NCBI GenBank assembly: GCA_964469215.1
Contig: CAYXYB010000007.1
Span: forward strand, 54,875 to 118,874
DNA: 64,000 nt
Reading direction: 5' to 3'
DNA from: SKPS01 sp964469215
Lineage (GTDB): Bacteria; Bacteroidota; Bacteroidia; Bacteroidales; SKPS01
Part shown: in pieces, positions 52,247-61,253 of the stretch
How the letters are laid out: every line of letters starts with the position of its first letter
Position numbering within the stretch: the first letter of the stretch is position 1
Program-made: the position numbers and the translations under genes
Notes under the pieces: model-generated
Seen by the model: only the letters and a program-made list of their open reading frames with translations
Told to the model about the DNA's origin: nothing
The model's database searches: none

Positions 52247-52429
52247 CTATTGAATTTCTTCACACTTGACAAGATGCCTGATTTTGGCTATCATACCCAG
52301 TATCTGCGGGGTTGCATTATGCTCAACAACATGATGTATTCTCCGCAATCCCAGAGCCTGTAGAGTTTTCTTCTGCCTGCCTGGCCTTCCGATACCACTT
52401 CTTATCTGTTCAATCCTTACTCTTTTCAT
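52247..52429 (-). CDS. rpmD: 50S ribosomal protein L30
   Basis: A 60-aa protein starting MKRVRIEQIRSGIGRPGRQK, with HHVVEHNATPQILGMIAKIR. An upstream ATG at 52450 overlaps the rpsE stop as TAATG and would add seven residues (MFVNQLI); the family-length start at 52429 is chosen. Confidence 0.95.
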   Translation of the reverse strand: MKRVRIEQIRSGIGRPGRQKKTLQALGLRRIHHVVEHNATPQILGMIAKIRHLVKCEEIQ

Positions 52430-52449
52430 GATCAACTGATTAACAAACA

Positions 52450-52968
52450 TTAACCATTAAATACCTTCTGAATATCCACCTGTCTTACCTGGGCAACAGT
52501 ACGTGCATCACGCAGCTTGGTAAGTGCATCCATCGTTGCCTTAACCACACTGTGAGGATTTGACGATCCCTTGCTTTTTGCAAGAACGTCTTTAATACCT
52601 ACGCTCTCAAGCACGGCACGCATAGCACCACCGGCAATTACCCCCGTACCGGGTGAAGCAGGTTTGATAAACACCTGAGCTCCACTGTACCTGCCAATCT
52701 GCTCATGTGGTAAGGTGCCCTTCAGTACCGGAACCCTGATCAGATTCTTTTTGGCATCATCAATACCTTTTGCAATGGCTGATGTTACCTCCTTGGCTTT
52801 GCCAAGTCCGTAACCTACTACTCCATTCTCATTACCTACCACTACGATGGCAGAAAAACTGAATGTACGACCACCTTTTGTAACCTTGGTTACCCTCTGA
52901 ATGCTAACCAGCCTGTCTTTAAAATCAATCTCGCTGGATTTTACCTTCTTTACATTTAAATTTGTCAT
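52450..52968 (-). CDS. rpsE: 30S ribosomal protein S5
   Basis: A 172-aa decoding-accuracy protein. dsRBD-like N-terminus (KDRLVSIQRVTKVTKGGRTF), conserved GLGKAKEVTSAIAKGIDDAK and PASPGTGVIAGGAMRAVLES. Normal length. Confidence 0.99.
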   Translation of the reverse strand: MTNLNVKKVKSSEIDFKDRLVSIQRVTKVTKGGRTFSFSAIVVVGNENGVVGYGLGKAKEVTSAIAKGIDDAKKNLIRVPVLKGTLPHEQIGRYSGAQVFIKPASPGTGVIAGGAMRAVLESVGIKDVLAKSKGSSNPHSVVKATMDALTKLRDARTVAQVRQVDIQKVFNG

Positions 52969-52976
52969 AGGTCTTA

Positions 52977-53333
52977 TTAGAATTTAAGGCCTGCTTCCCT
53001 GGCTGAATCAGCCAAAGCTTTTACCCTACCATGATACAAATATCCATTTCTGTCGAAAATTACAGCATCAATGCCGGCAGCTTTTGCTTTTTCGGCTATC
53101 TTCGTGCCAACAAGTTTTGCTATTTCGGTCTTGGTGAGCTTCTGCTCAGCAATCTCTGCCTCTCTCGATGAGGCGGCTGCCATGGTGTGACCTTCAAGGT
53201 CGTTGATAACCTGGGCATAGATCTGCTTGTTGCTGCGGAAAACAGTCAGACGAGGCCTCTCCTGTGTGCCGCTTATGCGCTTCCTGATACGCATCCTGAT
53301 CTTTTTCCTTCTGATCTCTTTTTTGTTTTTCAT
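52977..53333 (-). CDS. rplR: 50S ribosomal protein L18
   Basis: A 118-aa 5S rRNA-binding protein. Basic N-terminus (RRKKIRMRIRKRISGTQERP), LTVFRSNKQIYAQVINDLEG and FDRNGYLYHGRVKALADSAR are typical. The 87-nt gap to rplF is wider than elsewhere in the cluster, but no structure or promoter is evident in it. Confidence 0.99.
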   Translation of the reverse strand: MKNKKEIRRKKIRMRIRKRISGTQERPRLTVFRSNKQIYAQVINDLEGHTMAAASSREAEIAEQKLTKTEIAKLVGTKIAEKAKAAGIDAVIFDRNGYLYHGRVKALADSAREAGLKF

Positions 53334-53420
53334 TGATGGTTCTCTTTTACCCGTTATGCTTCAGATCACTCTTTTAATCTAGGAGGTCCTTTTTGCGGGC
53401 TTTGTTAATTCCTTAATATA

Positions 53421-53978
53421 CTATTTCTTTTCTCCTGCTTTACCTGCCTTCTTCCTCACAACTTCACCCTTGAAGCGTATACCCTTCCCCTTATATGGTT
53501 CCGGTTTCCTGAGTGAACGTACCTTTGCTGCTACCTGGCCCAACAACTGCTTGTCGCTGGAACGCATTATCAGCACCGGTGGCTTACCCCTTTCGGTTAC
53601 CGACTCTGCTTTTATCTCAGGAGGCAACTGGAAAATTATTGTGTGAGAATAACCAAGGGCCATTTCAACATTCTGACCTTTAACATCAACTTTGTATCCA
53701 ACGCCGATAAACTCCTGTGTTGTGGTGAATCCCTCTAACACTCCTGTAACCATATTCTGAATAAGGGCACGGTACAGGCCATGTTTTGAACGCACAGGGC
53801 CTGAGTTTTCCTCACGGGTAAGCTCAATATGATTGCCATTCTTTACTACCTTAATAGTAGGATCTACCTGACGGCTAAGCTCTCCGTTAGGCCCTTTTAC
53901 AACAACCAGGTTTTCACCGGTGATGGTAACCTCAACCTTCTCAGGAATAATAATCGGATTCTTTCCTATTCTAGACAT
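53421..53978 (-). CDS. rplF: 50S ribosomal protein L6
   Basis: A 185-aa protein with the L6 double fold: SRIGKNPIIIPEKVEVTITG and the C-terminal signature (PEPYKGKGIRFKGEVVRKKA). Normal length. Confidence 0.99.
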   Translation of the reverse strand: MSRIGKNPIIIPEKVEVTITGENLVVVKGPNGELSRQVDPTIKVVKNGNHIELTREENSGPVRSKHGLYRALIQNMVTGVLEGFTTTQEFIGVGYKVDVKGQNVEMALGYSHTIIFQLPPEIKAESVTERGKPPVLIMRSSDKQLLGQVAAKVRSLRKPEPYKGKGIRFKGEVVRKKAGKAGEKK

Positions 53979-53996
53979 CTCTTTCCCTCCAGATAA

Positions 53997-54395
53997 TTAG
54001 CTTACATAACAAATAATCTCACCGCCAATATTCAGATTTCGCGCCTCCTTATCGGTCATCAGCCCATGAGAGGTGGAAACTATGGCTATACCAAGCCCGT
54101 TCAACACCCGGGGCATATCCTCTGCCCTGACATAATGGCGCAATCCCGGACGGCTTATCCTTTCAAGGCTCGAAATTGCAGGAACCTTGGTTTTAGGATG
54201 ATATTTTAAAGCAACTTTGATAATGCCTTGCTTGTTATTATCCTCAAATTTGTAATTCAGAATATAACCCTTATCGAACAGGATCCGGGTTATCTCCCTT
54301 TTGATGTTTGAACCAGGTATCTCAACAATACGGTGACCGGCTTTTACGGCATTCCGTACTCTGGTTAAATAATCTGCAATCGGATCAGTAGTCAT
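53997..54395 (-). CDS. rpsH: 30S ribosomal protein S8
   Basis: A 132-aa 16S rRNA-binding protein and, in other bacteria, autoregulator of the spc operon. Start TTDPIADYLTRVRNAVKAGH and C-terminal GIAIVSTSHGLMTDKEARNL. Normal length; 29 nt after rpsN. Confidence 0.99.
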   Translation of the reverse strand: MTTDPIADYLTRVRNAVKAGHRIVEIPGSNIKREITRILFDKGYILNYKFEDNNKQGIIKVALKYHPKTKVPAISSLERISRPGLRHYVRAEDMPRVLNGLGIAIVSTSHGLMTDKEARNLNIGGEIICYVS

Positions 54396-54424
54396 TGCTA
54401 TAAATATTAAACATTATTAACACA

Positions 54425-54694
54425 TTACCAACTGGCTTTTTTTACTCCGGGTATCAACCCTTTAAGTGCCATCTCCCTGAAGTTGATCCTGGAGATGCCA
54501 AACTGACGCATATAGCCTTTAGGCCTTCCTGTCAGGGAACACCTGTTGTGAAGACGAACAGCGGCTGAATTTTTCGGGAGTTTCTGAAGACCTTCATGAT
54601 CTCCTGCAGCCTTCATAGCTGCACGCTTGATTGCAAACCGGGCAACCATCCGCTCTCTTTTTATTTCCCTTGCTTTGATTGATTCCTTAGCCAT
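54425..54694 (-). CDS. rpsN: 30S ribosomal protein S14 (zinc-free, long form)
   Basis: An 89-aa S14 of the long type lacking the zinc-binding C-x2-C pairs. C-terminal signature HNRCSLTGRPKGYMRQFGIS and LKGLIPGVKKASW are clear. It is 3 nt after rplE. Confidence 0.99.
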   Translation of the reverse strand: MAKESIKAREIKRERMVARFAIKRAAMKAAGDHEGLQKLPKNSAAVRLHNRCSLTGRPKGYMRQFGISRINFREMALKGLIPGVKKASW

Positions 54695-54697
54695 TTT

Positions 54698-55252
54698 CTA
54701 ATTATTTTTTTTGAATGGAATGCCAAACTCTTTCAACAATGCATAAGCCTCCTTGTCGGTTCTTGCTGATGTTACCATTGTGATATCCATACCTGTAATT
54801 TTATTCACTTTGTCGATGTTGATCTCCGGGAAGATAATCTGTTCTGAGATGCCCATTGAGAAATTTCCCCGGCCATCAAATCCCTTGTCGGATATACCAC
54901 GGAAGTCGCGGATACGCGGGATGGCTGTGGCAATAAGGCGGTCGAGGAACTCATACATAACATTGCCTCTCAACGTTACTCGTGCACCAACTGCCATTCC
55001 TCTCCTGAGCTTAAAGTTTGACACATCAATCTTAGATTTCGTGGCAACTGCCTTCTGGCCGCTAATCTGAGTCATCTCTTCAAGAGCAAACTCCATAAGC
55101 TTCTTGTCAGCAATAGCTCCACCAACACCCTGGTTCAACACTATCTTTTTAAGACGGGGAACCTGCATAGGACTCTTATACTTAAAATCATTAATAAGAG
55201 CAGGAGTGATCTCATTTAAAAACTTCTCCTTAAGTCTTGGTACATATTTCAT
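54698..55252 (-). CDS. rplE: 50S ribosomal protein L5
   Basis: A 184-aa 5S rRNA-binding protein that touches P-site tRNA. Blocks KIVLNQGVGGAIADKKLME, ITGQKAVATKSK-like segment, and GRGNFSMGISEQIIFPEINI. Its ATG shares one base with the rplX stop (TAATG). Confidence 0.99.
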   Translation of the reverse strand: MKYVPRLKEKFLNEITPALINDFKYKSPMQVPRLKKIVLNQGVGGAIADKKLMEFALEEMTQISGQKAVATKSKIDVSNFKLRRGMAVGARVTLRGNVMYEFLDRLIATAIPRIRDFRGISDKGFDGRGNFSMGISEQIIFPEINIDKVNKITGMDITMVTSARTDKEAYALLKEFGIPFKKNN

Positions 55253-55572
55253 TACTTTATTACCTCCCCTGTTTTTTTGGAATACCTGACCATCTTTCCG
55301 GTTTTTTCATCAGCACGTTTCCCAACTTTTGTTGCCATACCTTTCGAGTCCACAATCATAAGATTGGAAATGTGTACCGAAGCTTCGCGTTTGATGATGC
55401 CACCCTGTGGGTTTGCTGCATTGGGCTTGCTGTGCTTTGAGACAAGGTTTATCCCTTCAACAATAGCTCTCTCCTTGTCGACCATTACTCGTAAAACCCG
55501 ACCCTGAAGCCCTTTGTCTTCACCGGCAATCACCTTCACCGTGTCGTTCTTTTTTATCTTCAACTTCTTCAT
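55252..55572 (-). CDS. rplX: 50S ribosomal protein L24
   Basis: A 106-aa assembly initiator with KOW motif (KNDTVKVIAGEDKGLQGRVL) and KPNAANPQGGIIKREASVHI. The frame is open to 55617 but the added residues (SLWHLRCFKNYMCN) fall within the rplN tail, so the ATG at 55572 is chosen. Confidence 0.98.
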   Translation of the reverse strand: MKKLKIKKNDTVKVIAGEDKGLQGRVLRVMVDKERAIVEGINLVSKHSKPNAANPQGGIIKREASVHISNLMIVDSKGMATKVGKRADEKTGKMVRYSKKTGEVIK

Positions 55573-55588
55573 ATTACACATATAATTT

Positions 55589-55957
55589 TTAAAGCACCTC
55601 AGGTGCCAAAGAGACAATCTTCATAAACTTTTTATCCCTGAGCTCCCTTGCAACAGGACCAAAAATACGGGTACCCCTGATCTCATCGACATTGTTGAGC
55701 AATACCACCGCATTGTCGTCGAAACGAATATATGTCCCGTCAGGTCGGCGTATCTCCTTCTTAGTGCGAACGATAACCGCCCGGGATACACTGCCTTTCT
55801 TGACATTTCCTGATGGTACTGCATTCTTGACAGACACAATGATCTTATCACCTACAGATGCATATCTGCGTTTTGTGCCGCCAAGTACCCTTATGCATAA
55901 CACCTCTTTGGCTCCGCTGTTGTCTGCTACCTTCAGACGTGATTCCTGCTGTATCAT
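55589..55957 (-). CDS. rplN: 50S ribosomal protein L14
   Basis: A 122-aa protein at the subunit interface. IQQESRLKVADNSGAKEVLC, DNAVVLLNNVDEIRGTRIFG and ELRDKKFMKIVSLAPEVL are characteristic. Length exact. Confidence 0.99.
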   Translation of the reverse strand: MIQQESRLKVADNSGAKEVLCIRVLGGTKRRYASVGDKIIVSVKNAVPSGNVKKGSVSRAVIVRTKKEIRRPDGTYIRFDDNAVVLLNNVDEIRGTRIFGPVARELRDKKFMKIVSLAPEVL

Positions 55958-55959
55958 AA

Positions 55960-56217
55960 CTATTTAGCTCTTTCTATTATTTCAACTAATCTCCAACACT
56001 TGTTCTTGCTTAATGGTCTTGTTTCACCGATAAGAACGGTATCGCCAATATTGCAATCATTGTTCTCGTCGTGAGCAACAAAACGTGACCTCCGCTTGAC
56101 AAACTTGCCATAGATGGGGTGCTTTTCCCTATGGTCGATCTGAACAATAACAGACTTATCCATCTTGTTGCTTACGACCAGGCCAACACGCTCTTTTCTT
56201 AAATTTCTCTTTTCCAT
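55960..56217 (-). CDS. rpsQ: 30S ribosomal protein S17
   Basis: An 85-aa OB-fold protein (start ATG at 56217; GTG at 56220 is open). RKERVGLVVSNKMDKSVIVQ, FVAHDENNDCNIGDTVLIGE and RPLSKNKCWRLVEII match the family. It is 2 nt from rplN. Confidence 0.98.
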   Translation of the reverse strand: MEKRNLRKERVGLVVSNKMDKSVIVQIDHREKHPIYGKFVKRRSRFVAHDENNDCNIGDTVLIGETRPLSKNKCWRLVEIIERAK

Positions 56218-56234
56218 CACTTTTAATCCGGGGG

Positions 56235-56444
56235 TTAATTGTTTTTTGCTGATTTCTCCATCTCCCTCCTGCGAATCTCGGTTCTCAGTTTAGCGATGGT
56301 TTTTCTGTAATTACCAATTTTTCTGGGGTTTTCAAGTTCCGAAACCTTATGATGCAGCTTCATCTTCTGCAATTGATTCTGCTCCTCTTCCAGCCTCTCG
56401 ATCAATTCAGGATCCGATAACTCCCTAATTACTTGATTCTTCAT
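56235..56444 (-). CDS. rpmC: 50S ribosomal protein L29
   Basis: A 69-aa helical protein near the peptide exit tunnel. KNQVIRELSDPELIERLEEE and PRKIGNYRKTIAKLRTEIRR are typical. Confidence 0.98.
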   Translation of the reverse strand: MKNQVIRELSDPELIERLEEEQNQLQKMKLHHKVSELENPRKIGNYRKTIAKLRTEIRRREMEKSAKNN

Positions 56445-56458
56445 ATCTGTGGTTTATT

Positions 56459-56881
56459 TTATTCTTCAACATAATCCTTTCTCATAACAAACTTGCAGGG
56501 AATAGGAAGCTTCTGTGATGCAAGCCTTAAAGCTTCTTTTGCAATAGCCAGAGGAACACCTTCAGACTCAAACATTATCCTACCGGGGGTAACCCTTGCC
56601 ACAAAATATTCGGGTGATCCTTTACCTTTACCCATCCTCACTTCAGCGGGCTTCTTCGATACCGGTTTGTCGGGGAATATTCTGATCCATATCTGTCCTT
56701 CACGTTTCATATGACGAGTCACCGCCTGACGTGCTGATTCAATCTGTCTTCCGGTTATCCATCCCTCTTCCATAGCCTTGATTCCAAAAGTGCCGAAAGC
56801 AAGCTGGTTTCCACGCTGTGCATTACCCTTCATACGGCCCTTCTGCTGTTTCCTGTATTTGGTCTTTTTTGGCTGTAACAT
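56459..56881 (-). CDS. rplP: 50S ribosomal protein L16
   Basis: A 140-aa protein of the A-site region. LQPKKTKYRKQQKGRMKGNA, GRMKG and VRMGKGKGSPEYFVARVTPG are diagnostic. Length normal. Confidence 0.99.
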   Translation of the reverse strand: MLQPKKTKYRKQQKGRMKGNAQRGNQLAFGTFGIKAMEEGWITGRQIESARQAVTRHMKREGQIWIRIFPDKPVSKKPAEVRMGKGKGSPEYFVARVTPGRIMFESEGVPLAIAKEALRLASQKLPIPCKFVMRKDYVEE

Positions 56882-56914
56882 TGTACGCTTGTTTTACAAA
56901 TTCTTACTTAAGGT

Positions 56915-57649
56915 TTACTTTTTTCTTCTTGCCCTGCCACGTCCACCTCCGGCACCTGAACCTGCAGCCCTGGAAGGTTTCTGCGTAACGGCTCCTTCTA
57001 CCGTAGAGAACTCTGGCTTACCATAAATCTCTCCCTTACAGATCCATACCTTGATACCTATGCGGCCATAAGTTGTATGTGCCTCGCTGAGAGCATAATC
57101 AATATCTGCCCTAAAAGTGTGCAGTGGAGTACGACCCTCCTTGTAGCTCTCAGAACGTGCCATCTCTGCGCCTCCAACACGCCCGCTGATCATTACCTTT
57201 ATCCCTTCTGCTCCCATCCGCATCGTGGATGCAATAGCCGTTTTGATTGCACGACGGAATGAAACCCTGCCCTCAATCTGCCTGGCTATGGTCTGACTGA
57301 CGATAAATGCATCGAGCTCAGGCCGCTTGATCTCAGATATGTTGATCTGTATCTCCTTGTTGGTTACCTTCTTCAACTCCTCTTTCAGCTTGTCAACCTC
57401 CTGGCCACCCTTGCCAATGATAATTCCCGGACGGGCTGTGAATATTGTTACTGTCACCAGCTTCAGAGTGCGTTCAATCACAATCCTTGAGACCCCGGCC
57501 TTGGATAACCTTGCCGTCAGATATTGCCTGATCTTGAAATCCTCGTGAAGCTTTTCACTGAAATTCCTGCCCTTGCCGCCATACCAGTTTGAGTCCCATC
57601 CCCTGATGATACCAAGTCGATTACCGATAGGATTTGTCTTTTGTCCCAT
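56915..57649 (-). CDS. rpsC: 30S ribosomal protein S3
   Basis: A 244-aa mRNA-entry protein with a KH domain (KPGIIIGKGGQEVDKL-like segment; here ARPGIIIGKGGQEVDKLKEE). MGQKTNPIGNRLGIIRGWDS starts it. A glycine/basic-rich tail (SGAGGGRGRARRKK) extends the C-terminus, common in Bacteroidetes. Confidence 0.99.
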   Translation of the reverse strand: MGQKTNPIGNRLGIIRGWDSNWYGGKGRNFSEKLHEDFKIRQYLTARLSKAGVSRIVIERTLKLVTVTIFTARPGIIIGKGGQEVDKLKEELKKVTNKEIQINISEIKRPELDAFIVSQTIARQIEGRVSFRRAIKTAIASTMRMGAEGIKVMISGRVGGAEMARSESYKEGRTPLHTFRADIDYALSEAHTTYGRIGIKVWICKGEIYGKPEFSTVEGAVTQKPSRAAGSGAGGGRGRARRKK

Positions 57650-57672
57650 ATATTTCTTGTCGTTATTATTCT

Positions 57673-58134
57673 TTAGTTTTCTGAAATATCCTTTTCTTCC
57701 TCTTTCGTGTCAAACAGATTGTTAATCATCTCCTCATCCTCTTTTCTGCTTCCAAGGTACAGAGTAACATGGTTTGACCTTTTGCGGATACGGTGAGCAC
57801 GTCCCTGAGGAGCAGTCTGAAGCCTCTTGAGAACTCTGCCACCATCAACCATGATGTTCTTTATGTATAACCCGCTATCCTCCAAACGAGCTCCCTCATT
57901 CTTCTGCTGCCAGTTGGCAATTGCCGAAAGGACAAGCTTGTGTACCCTTAAAGATGCCTCCTTAGGAGATGTCTTAAGTAAAAAAAGCGCTTTCTCTACC
58001 TCCTGCCCGCGTATCATGTCTGCTACAAGCCGCATCTTCCTTGGTGAAGTCGGACAGTCGTTCAACTTGGCAAAATATATAGTAGTGTTTGCCTCCTTGC
58101 GCTGCTCTGCTGTTATTCTTTTTCTTGCTCCCAT
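57673..58134 (-). CDS. rplV: 50S ribosomal protein L22
   Basis: A 153-aa tunnel protein. NDCPTSPRKMRLVADMIRGQ, VDGGRVLKRLQTAPQGRAHR and RIRKRSNHVTLYLGSRK are clear. About 25 acidic residues (EDEEMINNLFDTKEEEKDIS) extend it beyond the usual length. Confidence 0.99.
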   Translation of the reverse strand: MGARKRITAEQRKEANTTIYFAKLNDCPTSPRKMRLVADMIRGQEVEKALFLLKTSPKEASLRVHKLVLSAIANWQQKNEGARLEDSGLYIKNIMVDGGRVLKRLQTAPQGRAHRIRKRSNHVTLYLGSRKEDEEMINNLFDTKEEEKDISEN

Positions 58135-58191
58135 TGTTCAATAATGTTTTTCAATTCTGATAATCCATTCAGTAGAACCATCTTTCCAATA

Positions 58192-58461
58192 TTATTTTTT
58201 CCTGTTACCGGCATGCCCCCTGAATGTCCTTGTAGGAGAAAATTCACCTAACTTATGGCCAACCATGTTCTCGGTGATATAAACCGGAATAAACTTATTG
58301 CCATTATGCACTGCTATTGTCAATCCGACAAAATCGGGTGAGATAACCGATGCTCTTGACCAGGTCTTGATAACAGGTTTTTTCTTAGATTCCTGGGTTT
58401 CAATAACCCTTTTTTCAAGTTTGTAATGGATGTACGGCCCTTTTTTGAGTGATCTGCTCAT
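58192..58461 (-). CDS. rpsS: 30S ribosomal protein S19
   Basis: An 89-aa head protein. SRSLKKGPYIHYKLEKRVIE, VGLTIAVHNGNKFIPVYITE and LGEFSPTRTFRGHAGNRKK match the family. Normal length. Confidence 0.99.
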   Translation of the reverse strand: MSRSLKKGPYIHYKLEKRVIETQESKKKPVIKTWSRASVISPDFVGLTIAVHNGNKFIPVYITENMVGHKLGEFSPTRTFRGHAGNRKK

Positions 58462-58489
58462 CTTTTTATTCTGTTTCGCTGATTATCAA

Positions 58490-59314
58490 TTATTTCTTTC
58501 TCCGTTCAATTATATAATTGTTCGACGGATTTTTCTTCGAGCGGGTTTTATAACCTTTGGCAGGAACACCTTTCCTCGACCTTGGATGCCCACCTGAAGC
58601 ACGCCCTTCACCACCCCCCATCGGGTGATCAACGGGATTCATCACAACAGCCCTGGTGCGGGGCCTTCTTCCAAGCCACCTGGAACGGCCGGCTTTCCCA
58701 CTTACCTCAAGGCTGTGGTCAATATTGCTCACCATACCTATGGTAGCCTTACAGGTCTGAAGTATCAGTCGTGTTTCTCCTGAAGGAAGCTTGAGAACTG
58801 CATACTTGCCATCTCTTGACATCAACTGCGCATAGGAACCGGCACTGCGCGCCATCTTGGCTCCCTGACCCGGCCTTAACTCTATGTTGTGAATGATAGT
58901 ACCATACGGTATTTCACTCAGATATAGAGAATTGCCCAGCTCAGGAGCTATACCCCTGCCCGAATTTATCTCCTGCCCAACCTTTAACCCGTTTGGAGCA
59001 ATGATGTAGCTCTTATCACCGTCTGCATAACTTACAAGAGCAATCCTGGCAGTACGGTTCGGATCATACTCTATGCTCTTCACCATGCCGGGTACACCCT
59101 CTTTCTCACGTTTGAAGTCGATGATACGGTATGACTGCTTATGTCCTCCCCCAAGGTATCGCATTGTCATACGGCCCTGGTTGTTCCTTCCTCCGCTCTT
59201 CTTTATCGGCGCAACAAGGCCCTTCTCAGGCTTTGACGCTGTAATATCATCAAACGCACTTATTACCTTAAAGCGCTGACTGGACGTCGTGGGTTTGAAT
59301 TTCTTTAAAGCCAT
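58490..59314 (-). CDS. rplB: 50S ribosomal protein L2
   Basis: A 274-aa core 23S protein. The peptidyl-transferase-adjacent loop NPVDHPMGGGEGRASGG retains the conserved His in VDHP, while the second His common in bacteria (DHPHGG) is Met. N-terminal LKKFKPTTSSQRFKVISAFD. Normal length. Confidence 0.99.
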   Translation of the reverse strand: MALKKFKPTTSSQRFKVISAFDDITASKPEKGLVAPIKKSGGRNNQGRMTMRYLGGGHKQSYRIIDFKREKEGVPGMVKSIEYDPNRTARIALVSYADGDKSYIIAPNGLKVGQEINSGRGIAPELGNSLYLSEIPYGTIIHNIELRPGQGAKMARSAGSYAQLMSRDGKYAVLKLPSGETRLILQTCKATIGMVSNIDHSLEVSGKAGRSRWLGRRPRTRAVVMNPVDHPMGGGEGRASGGHPRSRKGVPAKGYKTRSKKNPSNNYIIERRKK

Positions 59315-59322
59315 GATATTTC

Positions 59323-59613
59323 TTAAATATTACTGAAAAAATCAATAGTTTCTCCTTCTGATAAAGTCACAACAGCCTTCTTGTAAGCATTTGTACGCCC
59401 GGTGAGATAACCACCCTTGGTCATCCTGCTCTTGGCTTTGCCATCGTGATTCATCGTGTTAACACTTACCACCTTAACCCCGTAAAGAGCCTCAACGGCT
59501 TCGCGTATCTGTATCTTGTTTGCTTTCCCGTCAACAATGAACGCATACTGGTTCAGCTTCTCGCCAATCCCGGTCATCTTTTCGGTTATGACAGGTTTCT
59601 TTATAATGCTCAT
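59323..59613 (-). CDS. rplW: 50S ribosomal protein L23
   Basis: A 96-aa exit-tunnel protein. KKPVITEKMTGIGEKLNQYA, ANKIQIREAVEALYGVKVVS and the mid-loop with MTKGGYLTGRTNAYKKAVVT. Docks SRP and trigger factor in other bacteria. Confidence 0.98.
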   Translation of the reverse strand: MSIIKKPVITEKMTGIGEKLNQYAFIVDGKANKIQIREAVEALYGVKVVSVNTMNHDGKAKSRMTKGGYLTGRTNAYKKAVVTLSEGETIDFFSNI

Positions 59614-59647
59614 GTTTCCTACTTGTTTTAATATTACACCCTAAGCT

Positions 59648-60280
59648 CTATTCCTTGTTGAACATTTCCCTTATCATCTCAAGCGAACCCTCTGCAATGA
59701 TGAGCCGCCCTGCATTGAGAATCTCGTAGGTATTGATGTTGCCGGCAAGTATGACCCTGGCCTTCTGTAGGTTCCTGGATGCAAGCAACACGTTTCTGTC
59801 CGATTGTGGCATCACAAGCAGGGTTTTCTCGTTATTCAGGCCGAAACTATTGAGAATCTCAAGATACAGTTTTGTACGCGGTTCCTCCAGCGTAAAATCT
59901 TCAAGAACAAGAATCTGATCTAACTTTGCCTTGTACGACAGAGCCGACCTTCTTGCAAGCTGCTTCAGCTTCTTGTTCAGCTTTATGCCGTAGTCACGGG
60001 GCTCAGGTCCGAAAACTGTTCCCCCACCACGCATCAGAGGCGACTTAAGGCTTCCTGCCCGGGCTGTCCCTGTACCCTTCTGCCGCTTGATCTTACGGGT
60101 ACTTGCTGTGACAAGTGCCTTGTTCTTTGTGGCATGCGTTCCCTGACGACGGTTGGTATTGTACTGCTTTACATCAAGGTAAATAGCGTGATCGTTTGGC
60201 TCGATGCCAAAAATGGAATCATCAAGCATCACACTTCTCTCAGTGGACTCTCCATTGATTTTATATACTCCTAACTCCAT
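59648..60280 (-). CDS. rplD: 50S ribosomal protein L4
   Basis: A 210-aa protein. RKIKRQKGTGTARAGSLKSP and RGGGTVFGPEPRDYGIKLNK mark the tunnel loop. In E. coli L4 autoregulates the S10 operon; no such leader is visible here. Its ATG lies 10 nt inside the end of rplC. Confidence 0.99.
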   Translation of the reverse strand: MELGVYKINGESTERSVMLDDSIFGIEPNDHAIYLDVKQYNTNRRQGTHATKNKALVTASTRKIKRQKGTGTARAGSLKSPLMRGGGTVFGPEPRDYGIKLNKKLKQLARRSALSYKAKLDQILVLEDFTLEEPRTKLYLEILNSFGLNNEKTLLVMPQSDRNVLLASRNLQKARVILAGNINTYEILNAGRLIIAEGSLEMIREMFNKE

Positions 60281-60894
60281 CTCTCTAATATTAAATATGA
60301 ACCTTTAGGCCCGGGTACAGAACCTTTTACTACTACCAAATTCTTTTCAGGTATCAACTTCATAATCTGGAGGTTGATCATCTTGTTGCGCTTATTGCCT
60401 GTGCGGCCTGCCATGCGCATCCCCTTTACAACCTTCGATGGGTAAGAAGAGGCTCCTATTGACCCCGGGGCGCGAAGCCTGTTATGCTGGCCATGCGTGG
60501 CATCACCTACACCACCAAATCCATGACGCTTCACAACACCCTGGAATCCCTTTCCTTTGGAATAACCAACAACATCAATATATTCGCCTTCAATAAACAC
60601 CTCAACTCCAAGGATCTGCCCAAATTGCTTCCGCTCCTCAAACCTGCTGAACTCAGCAAGCATCTTCTTGGGAGTGGTGCCGGCCTTTTTAAAATGGCCA
60701 AGCAACGCCTTAGTGGTGCGGTTCTCCCTCTTTTCATCAAACCCAAGCTGAATAGCCTCGTAACCATCCTTCTCAAGTGTGCGTATCTGCGTCACAACAC
60801 ATGGGCCGGCCTCAATGACAGTACAAGGAACTATCTTCCCATCACTGTCAAAAAAGCTCGTCATTCCAATCTTTTTTCCTATTAATCCTGACAT
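60271..60894 (-). CDS. rplC: 50S ribosomal protein L3
   Basis: A 207-aa protein. SGLIGKKIGMTSFFDSDGKI, GKGFQGVVKRHGFGGVGDAT and MAGRTGNKRNKMINLQIMK are family signatures. Its tail overlaps rplD. Confidence 0.99.
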   Translation of the reverse strand: MSGLIGKKIGMTSFFDSDGKIVPCTVIEAGPCVVTQIRTLEKDGYEAIQLGFDEKRENRTTKALLGHFKKAGTTPKKMLAEFSRFEERKQFGQILGVEVFIEGEYIDVVGYSKGKGFQGVVKRHGFGGVGDATHGQHNRLRAPGSIGASSYPSKVVKGMRMAGRTGNKRNKMINLQIMKLIPEKNLVVVKGSVPGPKGSYLILERWS

Positions 60895-60927
60895 AACTAT
60901 CGAATTTTAACGCTTATTTTAATGCGA

Positions 60928-61233
60928 TCAAACCTTTATTTCAACCTCAACACCGCTCGGCAACTCCAGCTTCATCAAGGCATCAATGGTCTTTGATGTG
61001 CTGCTGTAAATATCAAGTAACCTCTTGTAAGTGAAAAGCTGAAACTGCTCCCTCGACTTCTTGTTTACAAAGGTCGACCGGTTTACGGTAAAAATCTTAC
61101 GGTTTGTAGGCAGCGGAATAGGGCCACTCACCACAGCTCCCGTCGTCTTTACCGTCTTAACGATTTTCTCCGCTGACTTGTCAACGAGGTTGTAGTCGTA
61201 AGACTTTAACTTAATTCTGATCTTCTGGTTCAC
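60928..61233 (-). CDS. rpsJ: 30S ribosomal protein S10
   Basis: A 101-aa protein, also NusE in antitermination with NusB. NQKIRIKLKSYDYNLVDKSA and GPIPLPTNRKIFTVNRSTFV are typical. There is no tuf gene between it and fusA, 20 nt away, unlike E. coli. Confidence 0.99.
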   Translation of the reverse strand: MNQKIRIKLKSYDYNLVDKSAEKIVKTVKTTGAVVSGPIPLPTNRKIFTVNRSTFVNKKSREQFQLFTYKRLLDIYSSTSKTIDALMKLELPSGVEVEIKV

Positions 61234-61253
61234 CTTAACTGCTGTTTTATTTA

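Noticed and set aside
53334..53420. A regulatory RNA in the wide rplR-rplF gap
   Set aside because: The gap is unusually long for this cluster but shows only a weak AGGA/TCCT symmetry and no stable stem or promoter.
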